A stretch of 64,000 nucleotides of DNA. It comes from Hofstenia miamia. Its lineage: Eukaryota > Xenacoelomorpha > Acoela. The DNA lies in the NCBI GenBank assembly GCA_004352715.1, contig SCFE01000108.1:560292-624291 (forward strand), read 5' to 3'. Under the pieces are notes generated by a model. It did not search any database. It was given only the letters and a program-made list of their open reading frames with translations, and had not been told where the DNA came from. Position 1 is the stretch's first letter. Each line of letters begins with the position of its first letter. This document shows, in pieces, positions 1-11,133 of this stretch. The translations under genes were made by a program, and so were the position numbers.

Positions 1-605
1 ATATATGAACCATTCTACGAATTGCGACAATCCAGAAAATCAAAAAAGTATTATTTGACACAATGGAAAGCTGTATCGAAATTTTAAAATAATGCGTAAT
101 AGCATCTAGAAGTAAAAAATGAAATTACAAATGTAAATGCACAATATGAGAAGAAAAAGTCAAATTTATTAGTAACGTATGTTAAAATCGTTCATATTTA
201 TTGCCATTTCCTTAAATGTGCTGTGCAGATGTGAGTTTTAAAATAATAACGCAATGTTTAGGACATCAAATTACGATTTTGTATTGAAGAACGTATAAAC
301 ATGATATTATTGTAAAAATGTATTGTTGTATCCACTAGATGCAATGTTACCATTAAATTTTAAAAAATTTTCATGATAAAGCTCAAATTTGCATTAACGC
401 TGCTTACAACACTGCTGGTAAGTCTTCGAAAGTGAAAGTGCGTTTATATTTTGCGTTTAAAGTTATTGACGCAGTGGTTAAGATGGGTACCGCTATAAAT
501 TCAAATATAGAATACCTTTAGAGCAAAAACTTCATTCCTTAATAAATGCTTTGTCATTTCAAAGTATAAGATATTTAAAAAAAAATTTCAACTAAATTTC
601 CATGA

Positions 606-608
<3 letters not shown>

Positions 609-639
<31 letters not shown>
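609..639. repeat. (TA)n microsatellite
   Basis: Perfect TA dinucleotide run. The rest of 1-978 is AT-rich sequence in which I see no supportable gene. Confidence 0.95.
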
Positions 640-641
<2 letters not shown>

Positions 642-978
642 CATTTTTATTTTGTCGTCAATCAATGGCTCTGTAAATGAAGAAATTTGACTTACTTTTG
701 GAGAATCAAGAAACATAACCTATTGAGGCATTGATTACGTTTTTGAAAGTGTTTGCCAATACTTCAAAAGTTTTAGAGGGCTAAAAATATCCCACATTAA
801 ATTTAGCTTCACTGTTTCGAGATGTACTTTAGAATTTCCAACCATCATCACGATGAATTTCGGAAAAATGGGATGATCGATTTTCCTACTTGCAATTCAT
901 GTAATAGGGTCTTGTGGTATGTTGGATCCTAGCATGAGAAAATTGAAATCTATTGTATACTGACTTATCTCTAAAGCA

Positions 979-1330
979 ATGACCCCTCGGAATTTCTGTA
1001 TTCTCTCATGGTTGAAAGCAATTCAGTCAACGAGATACATTCTTCTACAACAACTTCAAAATTTTAATTTTTGCAATTATTCCTCACTGACACAGAAAAA
1101 GTACAGATATATGAGCGTGACTTTAGCTGATAATAAAATCAACACAGAGACTTTGATGTTTTGTAGGAAAAATAGATCACACTTCCAAGCAATTGAAAAG
1201 ATAGCAATTTTTGCAATCTATGTCACTGCTGCTGAATGTGAAAGAGTGTGATCCTCTAATGTTCTAATCATTTCTGAAAAAAGATTTTCAATTATCACCC
1301 TCAACATTATATACTCAATGTCTCTTCATG
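979..1330 (+). pseudogene. hAT-like transposase C-terminal remnant
   Basis: The 90-residue open frame ends in YVTAAECERV and then meets a stop. A TAAECERxFS-type motif is characteristic of the C-terminal dimerisation region of hAT transposases. After the stop the same area continues with hydrophobic, leucine-rich coding-like sequence. No DDE catalytic region or terminal repeats were found nearby, so this is a short relic. The identification rests mainly on this one motif, so it is tentative. Confidence 0.4.
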
Positions 1331-1361
1331 AGAACTATAACTTAGTGAAATACTTAAACTA

Positions 1362-2183
1362 AAATTGTTTTGTTTTTCCGTCGCCGCGCTGCCGCCGCCA
1401 AAAATTTATGGCCACGTCACCGCCGACGTGATTGTCTAACGACGCCTAGGTCTAACATGTAGATGAACTCATTCAAAGGAACCATTCTGAGAACAGCATC
1501 CGGCAAATTCCTATTGTTTGATCACGAAAAGATTGTTTTGGAAATATTACTAAGAGCATTATTAGTTCTTACAAAAGAAAAAAATTATTGAATAAAAAAC
1601 TTACCACCAAACTGTAACTACACCTTTGACAAAATAGAATTCAGTTATCTTGCATGTTGATGTTTTCTTTCTAGATATGGCTTGAAAGCTACAATCAGGG
1701 TCTGAATGATGGCTGATCAGAATATCTACCAGAGCTTTCAAAACCCAATCTCTGCTATCTAAACGTTACGTGCTGCTAAAATACATTTATCATCATGTAG
1801 AGTTTAATCGAACTGCTTGTGAGAGTTGCAAGGAAATAGTAGAAGAGGTTTTTGGTTTCTGGAACATGGCGTGAATAACAACAATGATGACAGAAATAGC
1901 ATTTCAAAGCTAACAAGGTATGTAATAAAGTACAAAGGCTTGAAATACAAACAAGATAAGTGATTCTGCCAGTATGCATGAGTCTATATTCAAAGAAGAT
2001 CTTCCTGAGTTATTTATTGTAGCACATTAGAATGCTTTGAAGATAATGACAATTTAAGAGGATATCACCTTCTTGATAAGTGGGATAGGCATCTTACAAT
2101 AGTTAATTTAGATCAATGACAGCTCACAGGGCCGACTCCTGAAGCAGAACCATTGAGGAGGAGGAAGAATCAACAAAATGTGA
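1362..2183. repeat. 822-bp direct repeat, copy 1
   Basis: By eye identical to 2312-3133 (offset 950). It begins with a GC-rich patch (GCCGCCGCC, about 1380-1430) unusual for this AT-rich window and contains part of a broken transposon-associated frame. The copies diverge abruptly after a shared CAACAAAATGTGA. Confidence 0.9.
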
Positions 2184-4170
2184 TGATCACCAGTTACCAA
2201 TATAATAGAAATGGCTCAAGGAAGAAGCTCAGTGTTTTATTAGTGTGAGGTTCTCTATTGTTGCTTACCTTTGAATGTGCTACTTTTAGTAAAATTGTAC
2301 ATCAATTGGTNAAATTGTTTTGTTTTTCCGTCGCCGCGCTGCCGCCGCCAAAAATTTATGGCCACGTCACCGCCGACGTGATTGTCTAACGACGCCTAGG
2401 TCTAACATGTAGATGAACTCATTCAAAGGAACCATTCTGAGAACAGCATCCGGCAAATTCCTATTGTTTGATCACGAAAAGATTGTTTTGGAAATATTAC
2501 TAAGAGCATTATTAGTTCTTACAAAAGAAAAAAATTATTGAATAAAAAACTTACCACCAAACTGTAACTACACCTTTGACAAAATAGAATTCAGTTATCT
2601 TGCATGTTGATGTTTTCTTTCTAGATATGGCTTGAAAGCTACAATCAGGGTCTGAATGATGGCTGATCAGAATATCTACCAGAGCTTTCAAAACCCAATC
2701 TCTGCTATCTAAACGTTACGTGCTGCTAAAATACATTTATCATCATGTAGAGTTTAATCGAACTGCTTGTGAGAGTTGCAAGGAAATAGTAGAAGAGGTT
2801 TTTGGTTTCTGGAACATGGCGTGAATAACAACAATGATGACAGAAATAGCATTTCAAAGCTAACAAGGTATGTAATAAAGTACAAAGGCTTGAAATACAA
2901 ACAAGATAAGTGATTCTGCCAGTATGCATGAGTCTATATTCAAAGAAGATCTTCCTGAGTTATTTATTGTAGCACATTAGAATGCTTTGAAGATAATGAC
3001 AATTTAAGAGGATATCACCTTCTTGATAAGTGGGATAGGCATCTTACAATAGTTAATTTAGATCAATGACAGCTCACAGGGCCGACTCCTGAAGCAGAAC
3101 CATTGAGGAGGAGGAAGAATCAACAAAATGTGACAATCTCCTTATATACACTAAGTAAACCATTTTCAAAAATAAATATAAACACATGATTCCACCGACG
3201 CATACTCTTGCCATACAGAGAAAACGAACATTTAAAGTTAAAGATTTTGTGTTTTCACCTAAATTTATGAAGATTAGTACCACATTCCCAAATTTCTGTA
3301 CTGTTCACTGGCATACAAAGTTGTTAAGAGAACTTGAAGAAGATTTGGCGATGGTAATTAGTGGAGACGTTGCAATTAAGACATCCAAAAAAATACTTAG
3401 TGTTCCTGATATAGACTCATCACCATCATCTAGAATTAATCAACCGAATGACATACTGGCCATTCTATGTGATTGGAAATTACAGCAGAAGTTCTTTGCA
3501 TGCCATCATCATACTATGGAGGTTATGGAAGCTGGAGTTTGCTCTTCTATCTTTGGGAAATTCACTGCTCCAAACAATTCATTTTTTAAAAATTTCAAAA
3601 AGGATCGAATTATTGAGGGTCTTCAAAATATTCCTGGACGCTTCTGCTGTGATGATTATAGAGAGATGGTTAATATAACGTCAGAACTTTTGGAGATCTA
3701 CATCCTGATGTGTTGAGGAAATCTGGTCCCATTCATCACGCAAGGTGGATGTCAAGAGCACTGGACTTTGGGAAAATGCTGCTATTTTCCTGTCAACTTG
3801 ATTATTCGGGGGATTTCTTTGAAAAGTTTAATTGACTCACAATTTTCAACTGTCTGTTATATACAGCTTCCTGGTTTGTGCTGCTCATGCTCCAGCAAAT
3901 GATATTCGACTTTATATAGATCTTCATTGATTCAAACTGATTGATTCTAAGATCGCCACTGCAGCTCTGGACAAACTAAAGAATCATCTATGGTATGTAA
4001 CTCCAGAAATGCTGATGATGAGTTTATTTGGAACTAATATTCCTGCTGCTATATAATCCGAAATGGCAAATAGATTACTTGAAGTGAAACATCTATCATG
4101 TCAAAAGCAATCTGTGATGAAGAAAGGCAAACCAAAATTTCCACAACTCATTATCGAGACTATCAACCAC
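1640..4170 (+). pseudogene. Decayed transposon-associated uncharacterised protein
   Basis: Pieces of one coding sequence are readable in shifting plus-strand frames. 1640-2110 (again in 2590-3060) reads segments such as VLLKYIYHHVEFNRTACES, ESIFKEDLPELFIVAH and EDITFLIS. 3186-3716 is a 176-residue open frame ending near CCDDYREMVNITSELL. The next segments, in another frame, give HHARWMSRALDFGKMLLFS and NHLWYVTPEMLMMSLFG. This order resembles a dispersed family of uncharacterised, transposon-associated proteins found in many invertebrate genomes (from memory; I cannot name the superfamily). Stops and frameshifts make it non-functional. The 950-bp offset duplication interrupts it. Confidence 0.45.
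2312..3133. repeat. 822-bp direct repeat, copy 2
   Basis: Second copy of 1362-2183, starting immediately after a single N at 2311. The one-base gap next to an identical copy suggests two alleles or overlapping contigs placed in tandem rather than a true duplication. Confidence 0.9.
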
Positions 4171-4261
4171 ATAAAACAGAAATCAGGGTTCATATTTCAA
4201 GCTAACATATTTATGTATTCTTCTTGAAGTAGCATCTAGAGCATAGTATGAATACTTTGAA

Positions 4262-4264
<3 letters not shown>

Positions 4265-4289
<25 letters not shown>
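4265..4289. repeat. (TA)n microsatellite
   Basis: Short TA run just upstream of the piggyBac-type MITE. Confidence 0.9.
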
Positions 4290-4294
<5 letters not shown>

Positions 4295-4439
4295 GTGTGA
4301 TAGGCATACATTTCATGAGAAATGGAAGCATCTGTGTTCTGCTTAGGAGGGGGTCCTGTGGGTGCAACTATGCCCCCACCCCACTTACCAAATTTATTAA
4401 TACTAATAAGATAAGATTTATTCAAAAGTACAAATTTAA

Positions 4440-4654
4440 CACTAGAAAGACCAAGTGTGTCAAAATTGGCCCAAATTAGAATTTTGTTTACTTGTGTATG
4501 CATTCATTAAAAACAACAGCAGGTATATGCACCATCAAATAAACTGATAATCCATTTGAATTTGCATGAATATTTTTTTTTCATTTTTTACATAATGTTC
4601 TATTTTGAAATGCTACATGAAAAAGAATCACAAGGAGCAATGGTCTTTCTAGTG
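4440..4654. mobile_element. piggyBac-type MITE, 215 bp
   Basis: Perfect 14-bp terminal inverted repeats CACTAGAAAGACCA, flanked on both sides by TTAA (4436-4439 and 4655-4658), the target site of piggyBac-family transposons. There is no coding capacity, so it is non-autonomous. The CACTAGAA tip is shared with the larger element at 30236-31539. Confidence 0.8.
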
Positions 4655-4659
4655 TTAAA

Positions 4660-5290
4660 GGACTAAAATTAGACTAAAAATGCTTGATAAAGCTGCCTCC
4701 AGCAAGAAGCCGACGTCCCTTATAATGGCCTCATTCCTCTTATTTATTAATGTAGCTATTGATGCAACCACCACTTGGAGAAACATCAGCTTCTACATAC
4801 TCAATTACTAAAATTTTCCATCAATCTAAATAAACGCAAGGTAAGAGATTTCTCAGAAATACTCTTTGCTTGCAGCTGACAATATTAATACGTTAAAGGT
4901 TTTAAATCAGCTAACAATGTAGTCAGCCTGCATTTTGTGGAGAATGTTTCTAGTTATTTACGTTTTCAAGTATCAATTGAGACATTAGGTACACGACCAT
5001 CCATGTGCAACCTATCCCGAACCAATTCCAACTCTTGATTCAAGTCCTCAGTCAACTCATGATTGAATATCATCGTTCAGGTGATGCAGATGTAGCCGCC
5101 ACTGTCAAGACCAAGATATTTTTTATTAATTTTCAATGATAATGGCAGAGCAATTTCTACAAAATTTTATTGGATTAGACCCACTGAAAATGAGTGGCAA
5201 CAGTTCCAAATTACAAATTAAAAATTTGCTTTCAAAATCATTAATATTTAATAAGTTCAAATTGCTTAAAATTGCCTTAAAATGTGCATA
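4660..5290. other. No gene seen
   Basis: AT-rich sequence between the MITE and the large inverted repeat. I see no convincing reading frame or repeat here. Confidence 0.5.
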
Positions 5291-5313
5291 TGAGTAGTAT
5301 TAATAGCCCGAGA

Positions 5314-5445
5314 CCCCTTCTCACTTTTTTCTGATTGGTCGAGTGGTGGAGCGAAGCCCTTCTCACTTTTTTGTGATTGGTCGAGAGGGTTGGCCTTTGA
5401 CCTGAGACGTCGTGGATATTGGCGGGGGGTGTTTTACTGACGTCA
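5314..5445 (+). promoter_or_regulatory. CCAAT / E2F-like / CRE motif cluster
   Basis: Two inverted CCAAT boxes (GATTGGTCGAG near 5333 and 5376) lie in a local duplication of CCCTTCTCACTTTTTT. They are followed by ATTGGCGGGG (5418-5427, E2F-like) and a perfect CRE palindrome TGACGTCA (5438-5445). In the inverted copy at 11.5 kb the CRE is mutated and the local duplication is absent. Promoter activity is inferred from motifs only. Confidence 0.45.
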
Positions 5446-5497
5446 TGCATGTACTTTTACTAGTTTTTGTGTTATTTATGTGGCATAATTTAGTTTG

Positions 5498-5790
5498 CAT
5501 TTTTTTACTTTTTTAGTTTTTACTTTCCCACATTAACTTACATTTTTTAATTTCCCACATTAACATACATTTTTTTAGTTTTTAGTTTCCCACATTAACA
5601 TACATTTTTTTAGTTTTTACTTTCCCACATAATTACATGTATTACTTTCCCACATTAACTTACTTTACATGTATTACTTTCCCACATTAACTTACATTTT
5701 TTAATTTCCCACATTAACATACATTTTTTAGTTTTTAGTTTCCCACATTAACATACATTTTTTTAGTTTTTAGTTTCCCACATAATGTAA
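5498..5790. repeat. Minisatellite, about 35-bp unit
   Basis: Tandem, imperfect copies of a unit built from TTTCCCACATTAACATACAT and TTTTTTAGTTTTTAG. The same array appears inverted at 11134-11400. Confidence 0.9.
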
Positions 5791-6226
5791 TATCGCTACC
5801 CAGGTGAAACTAACACTTCATAACTCGATAATCTACTTAGAGAATCAACAAGAGATCAGCATCAGCCCTCACGGGGTAAGTATTATCTAAACTTCCTCTT
5901 CTTTTCTTTAATTGTGTATCCCACACTGCCTTGACAAATGTTCTAGTAACAATTATAAAGTAGTATTATTTAGATACTCCATTGGTGGAAGAGGATTGTA
6001 ATCTCTGGGCGCACTTGCCCGACGCCAAGTCAGTGAGATCATAACAGGCTCGCTAGAAACTATCAGCAACTCCATCCTTGTACGTAGTTAAAGATCCAAT
6101 CCATTGTGAGTCCAACTCAGCTCAGTCTCATGAAACTATATTTGTTATGTGTGCCTTATTGAGTGAAATAAACTACGAACACAATTCGACTTAGTGCTCA
6201 AGCTCAATTCGTGTATTGTCAGTAGT

Positions 6227-7226
6227 NNNNNNNNNNNNNNNNNNNNNNNNNNNNNNNNNNNNNNNNNNNNNNNNNNNNNNNNNNNNNNNNNNNNNNNNNN
6301 NNNNNNNNNNNNNNNNNNNNNNNNNNNNNNNNNNNNNNNNNNNNNNNNNNNNNNNNNNNNNNNNNNNNNNNNNNNNNNNNNNNNNNNNNNNNNNNNNNNN
6401 NNNNNNNNNNNNNNNNNNNNNNNNNNNNNNNNNNNNNNNNNNNNNNNNNNNNNNNNNNNNNNNNNNNNNNNNNNNNNNNNNNNNNNNNNNNNNNNNNNNN
6501 NNNNNNNNNNNNNNNNNNNNNNNNNNNNNNNNNNNNNNNNNNNNNNNNNNNNNNNNNNNNNNNNNNNNNNNNNNNNNNNNNNNNNNNNNNNNNNNNNNNN
6601 NNNNNNNNNNNNNNNNNNNNNNNNNNNNNNNNNNNNNNNNNNNNNNNNNNNNNNNNNNNNNNNNNNNNNNNNNNNNNNNNNNNNNNNNNNNNNNNNNNNN
6701 NNNNNNNNNNNNNNNNNNNNNNNNNNNNNNNNNNNNNNNNNNNNNNNNNNNNNNNNNNNNNNNNNNNNNNNNNNNNNNNNNNNNNNNNNNNNNNNNNNNN
6801 NNNNNNNNNNNNNNNNNNNNNNNNNNNNNNNNNNNNNNNNNNNNNNNNNNNNNNNNNNNNNNNNNNNNNNNNNNNNNNNNNNNNNNNNNNNNNNNNNNNN
6901 NNNNNNNNNNNNNNNNNNNNNNNNNNNNNNNNNNNNNNNNNNNNNNNNNNNNNNNNNNNNNNNNNNNNNNNNNNNNNNNNNNNNNNNNNNNNNNNNNNNN
7001 NNNNNNNNNNNNNNNNNNNNNNNNNNNNNNNNNNNNNNNNNNNNNNNNNNNNNNNNNNNNNNNNNNNNNNNNNNNNNNNNNNNNNNNNNNNNNNNNNNNN
7101 NNNNNNNNNNNNNNNNNNNNNNNNNNNNNNNNNNNNNNNNNNNNNNNNNNNNNNNNNNNNNNNNNNNNNNNNNNNNNNNNNNNNNNNNNNNNNNNNNNNN
7201 NNNNNNNNNNNNNNNNNNNNNNNNNN
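6227..7226. other. Assembly gap (1000 N)
   Basis: Exactly 1000 N, a conventional size for a gap of unknown length. It interrupts the LTR-like sequence. Confidence 0.99.
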
Positions 7227-7245
7227 ATATATAATAATAATAAAA

Positions 7246-7264
7246 TTGTGTGTGTGTGTGTGTG
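7246..7264. repeat. (TG)n microsatellite
   Basis: Short TG run just right of the first gap. Confidence 0.85.
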
Positions 7265-7282
7265 TCGATGTATGTGGTGAGC

Positions 7283-7885
7283 TCAGTGTAAAAAATCAGT
7301 AAATGTGTTTAGCATTTTTGTGTCTCCAATTGTATTTTGTCGATGTAAAAGTGCACATTTTAATTTTTTACTAATTTTTTTGTAATTTTTTTCTACTCTA
7401 GTCTCATTATCTAAATCATTCCAAATTTTAGAGTCTGCTCGATGAAAACTAGGATATGAAATACTGCTACACATAAACTTATGTGATCGAGGATTTACTT
7501 TTATGTAATTATCAAGAAAAGAAGAAATTTATTGTCGGCCATATTTATACTTAAATAAAATTGAAGCTGCATGGAATTGTACTTGATATAGCGGGGATAA
7601 TATATTATACTTTCGTCTGTATTCACTAACGTGATCATGCTTACCTGCAAAATTTAATGCTTTTAATGACCAATTAAAAGTTTTTGATAATAAATAGCGG
7701 TTTCTTGTGTTAAAATTAATAAATAAAAATTAGCAATAATGTAGTTGCGATAAGCAAAATGCATGCAATAGCTGAATGTGATAATCTGACCCAAATTTCT
7801 GAGGTGGTATAAGTATGTAACTCAGAAGCCATTTTATGTATCTTTTTTAAGAGAAATTTATCGAATTTTAAATCTTTGTCAATAT
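7283..7885 (-). mobile_element. LINE 3' fragment (C-terminal part of ORF2)
   Basis: The minus-strand frame at 7283-7474 reads SKIWNDLDNETRVEKNYKKI, which parallels SISWNDLSIDIKCEKNYKHF in the neighbouring LINE at 8040-8312. It is therefore a second copy of the same retrotransposon 3' end. Upstream (7475-7885) the coding sequence is broken but still resembles the 8.3-8.6 kb region. The fragment begins next to an AAT microsatellite. Confidence 0.65.
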
Positions 7886-7892
7886 AAGCACC

Positions 7893-7931
<39 letters not shown>
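7893..7931. repeat. (AAT)n microsatellite
   Basis: About 13 TAA/AAT repeats separating two LINE fragments; it may derive from the LINE 3' tail. Confidence 0.95.
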
Positions 7932-8039
7932 GAGTCAAAGCAAATTTATTGCTAAAATGTATATAAAAACTATAAACTAACACATGACAAAAATATTTAC
8001 AAAACTAATTAAATATGCAATATTAATTAAAGGGCAGTT

Positions 8040-9640
8040 TTAAAAGTAATTTGACCATGCGTTGAGTTTATTATCTATGCCCAATAATGTTTGCCTACTT
8101 AATAAAAATTGTTTTATTTTTTTCTTGAAGTGTTTATAGTTTTTCTCACATTTTATATCAATACTTAAATCATTCCAAGAGATTGAACATTTAAAAGAAA
8201 ATGAATCTTGACGATTATTGATGCTAAAAAGTGTTTTACTTCTTTTATTGATTTTGATGTAATAATTAAGAAAACTTAATGAACTTATTTCATGAATAAA
8301 TTTGTGAATCATACATAAACATTGATACTGAATAAAGTAAAAATATCATATGATGATCTTAATTGCCTTATGGATTCATGTTTTTCCATATAATTAAGTG
8401 TTCTAAATGCCCAGTTAAACATTTTCGCTAATGATGAACGTTTTTGCAATGTTCGTTTTTGAAAAAGAAATGCACAGTAATTAAATTGACTTAAGACAAA
8501 TGAATGCATTAGTTCTACATGCGATGATTTTCCTACATGGCGCAAATGGTACAAATATTTTATTCCACATGCCATCTTTTTTAATTTGTGGGAGAAGAAA
8601 TTATCGAATTTTAAGTCATTGTCTATTAATACACCTAGATAGTTTACACATTTACTTTGACTAATTTCGTTACCACAAACATAATTTTAATATTTTCAGT
8701 AAGTATTTGTTGTTGTTTAGATGAAAGGATGATAAATTGAGTTTTGTCAGAATTNCTACATGGCGCAAATGGTACAAATATTTTATTCCACATACCAACT
8801 TGTTTAATTTGTGGGAGAAAAAATTATCGAATTTTAAGTCATTGTCTATTAATACACCTAGATAGTTTACACATTTACTTTGACTAATTTCATTATCACA
8901 AACATTAATTTTAATATTTTCAGTAAGCCTTTGTTGTTGTTTAGATGAAAAGATGATAAATTGAGTTTTGTCAGAATTGATTTTTAGTTTATTACAATTT
9001 AAATATGTTAGGAGTTTTCCAATATCTTTTGTCGAATGTTTAGTTGCCTCAAATGGATTTTTTGCTGTTTGTAATATACAAGTATCATTTGCGTATTGGT
9101 AAATAGTTCCATTTGCCAAAGATTTTGAAATATCATTTACGTATAGTGCAAATAGAATGGGCCCTAATACAGTTCCTTGGGGCACACCTAAATTTGTAAT
9201 AGTATATTCTGAAAAAATGTTGTCAATTTTTACTCGTTAGAAAACTCATAATAAAATTTATTGCATTAATACTAAAACCTTGTCCCCTTAATTTTTCTTT
9301 TAAAATATCGAAATTCATTGAGTTAAATGCTTTATTTAAATCAAGTAAAGCTACCACTGTGAACAAATTTTGATTTAAATTTAATTTAATTTTTTCTGTG
9401 ATTGATAGAATTGTATTAGACTTGCTGAATTGATTACTTGATAATATTTGATTGTCATTAATAAACTTGTACATTTGTGCAGCTAAAAAATTTTCAACAA
9501 TTTTTGAGAAAGGTTGTGTTATGCTAATTGGCAATAGCTCATGGGATCTAGCGGATCTCCTTTTTTAGATAATGCTGAAATATCCGATTGTTTTAAATAA
9601 TATTTTTAAAAAATATTTTTTAATCATCCAAAACGGTAGG
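8040..9640 (-). mobile_element. Non-LTR retrotransposon (LINE) reverse transcriptase, broken
   Basis: Read 5' to 3' on the minus strand: a segment before 9534 with GDPLDP, then PISITQPFSKI and VVALLDLNKAFNSMNFDIL (RT motif A region) at 9223-9534; MPQGTVLGPILFALYVNDI and YANDT at 8670-9185 (motif B and a catalytic YxDD-type motif mutated to YAND); NYLGVLIDNDLKFD; then the C-terminal region at 8040-8575. Motif order is that of APE-type LINEs of the Jockey/CR1 kind. Frameshifts, the altered catalytic motif and an internal 223-bp duplication at a single-N join show it is dead or misassembled. No endonuclease domain remains upstream. Confidence 0.85.
8532..8980. repeat. 223-bp direct repeat around single N (8755)
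   Basis: 8532-8754 and 8756-8980 are near-identical LINE sequence with scattered substitutions, separated by one N. This is probably an unmerged allelic overlap at a contig join. Confidence 0.8.
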
Positions 9641-10133
9641 TTACTAGATCTAGAAGATTTATTATTTATCATAATTACAACATTTTTGAGCTCATAATAA
9701 GAAACTAAGTTGAATATGAAACTGCATCTTTTTAATACTGGTTTTTGGGATGAAAAGTTTCTATTTTCTTCAAAATTTAAAAATTGAATTTACCCATATT
9801 TTCAAAATTGTTGTTTAAATTATTTGAGATATCCTTCTTTTCTTGTATGTCCTATTTTCATATTTCATTTTTTCAATACTAATATCTATTCTCCCAATGT
9901 TTTTATTCCTTTAGTCGTTTGAAGTAATGCTTTATCTTAAATTCGTAATTTAATTTGTGCTCCGTTTGATTAATTGCTTAACTTCCTCATAATTAGTTCA
10001 ACATTACACGAATATTTCTTTCTACGAAATATTTCTGTTGCTATCTCAATATATGGCATAAAAAATATTTTTAGCAATTTCTTTAAATTGGCCCTCATTT
10101 TATGCCGTCTGAAATCTTTCTGCATCAAGATGC

Positions 10134-11133
10134 NNNNNNNNNNNNNNNNNNNNNNNNNNNNNNNNNNNNNNNNNNNNNNNNNNNNNNNNNNNNNNNNNNN
10201 NNNNNNNNNNNNNNNNNNNNNNNNNNNNNNNNNNNNNNNNNNNNNNNNNNNNNNNNNNNNNNNNNNNNNNNNNNNNNNNNNNNNNNNNNNNNNNNNNNNN
10301 NNNNNNNNNNNNNNNNNNNNNNNNNNNNNNNNNNNNNNNNNNNNNNNNNNNNNNNNNNNNNNNNNNNNNNNNNNNNNNNNNNNNNNNNNNNNNNNNNNNN
10401 NNNNNNNNNNNNNNNNNNNNNNNNNNNNNNNNNNNNNNNNNNNNNNNNNNNNNNNNNNNNNNNNNNNNNNNNNNNNNNNNNNNNNNNNNNNNNNNNNNNN
10501 NNNNNNNNNNNNNNNNNNNNNNNNNNNNNNNNNNNNNNNNNNNNNNNNNNNNNNNNNNNNNNNNNNNNNNNNNNNNNNNNNNNNNNNNNNNNNNNNNNNN
10601 NNNNNNNNNNNNNNNNNNNNNNNNNNNNNNNNNNNNNNNNNNNNNNNNNNNNNNNNNNNNNNNNNNNNNNNNNNNNNNNNNNNNNNNNNNNNNNNNNNNN
10701 NNNNNNNNNNNNNNNNNNNNNNNNNNNNNNNNNNNNNNNNNNNNNNNNNNNNNNNNNNNNNNNNNNNNNNNNNNNNNNNNNNNNNNNNNNNNNNNNNNNN
10801 NNNNNNNNNNNNNNNNNNNNNNNNNNNNNNNNNNNNNNNNNNNNNNNNNNNNNNNNNNNNNNNNNNNNNNNNNNNNNNNNNNNNNNNNNNNNNNNNNNNN
10901 NNNNNNNNNNNNNNNNNNNNNNNNNNNNNNNNNNNNNNNNNNNNNNNNNNNNNNNNNNNNNNNNNNNNNNNNNNNNNNNNNNNNNNNNNNNNNNNNNNNN
11001 NNNNNNNNNNNNNNNNNNNNNNNNNNNNNNNNNNNNNNNNNNNNNNNNNNNNNNNNNNNNNNNNNNNNNNNNNNNNNNNNNNNNNNNNNNNNNNNNNNNN
11101 NNNNNNNNNNNNNNNNNNNNNNNNNNNNNNNNN
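10134..11133. other. Assembly gap (1000 N)
   Basis: Exactly 1000 N, adjoining the inverted copy of the LTR-like repeat. Confidence 0.99.

Larger units (their letters stand above)
5291..6226 (+). mobile_element. LTR-like or long-TIR terminal sequence, left copy
   Basis: Starts TGAGTAGTATTAATAGCCCG and is repeated in inverted orientation at 11134-11585. It carries a promoter-like block, a 35-bp minisatellite (5498-5790), then about 430 bp of unique sequence that includes AATAAA at about 6168, and runs into a 1000-N gap. The TG start, promoter motifs and poly(A) signal suit the LTR of a retrotransposon. The inverted arrangement with a TA flanking each end also suits a DNA transposon with long terminal inverted repeats. 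The gaps prevent a decision. Confidence 0.5.

Noticed and set aside
6194-7280. Long open frames running through N
   Set aside because: They consist almost entirely of the 1000-N gap; the same applies to frames across 9974-11166, 27187-27661 and 51819-52019.
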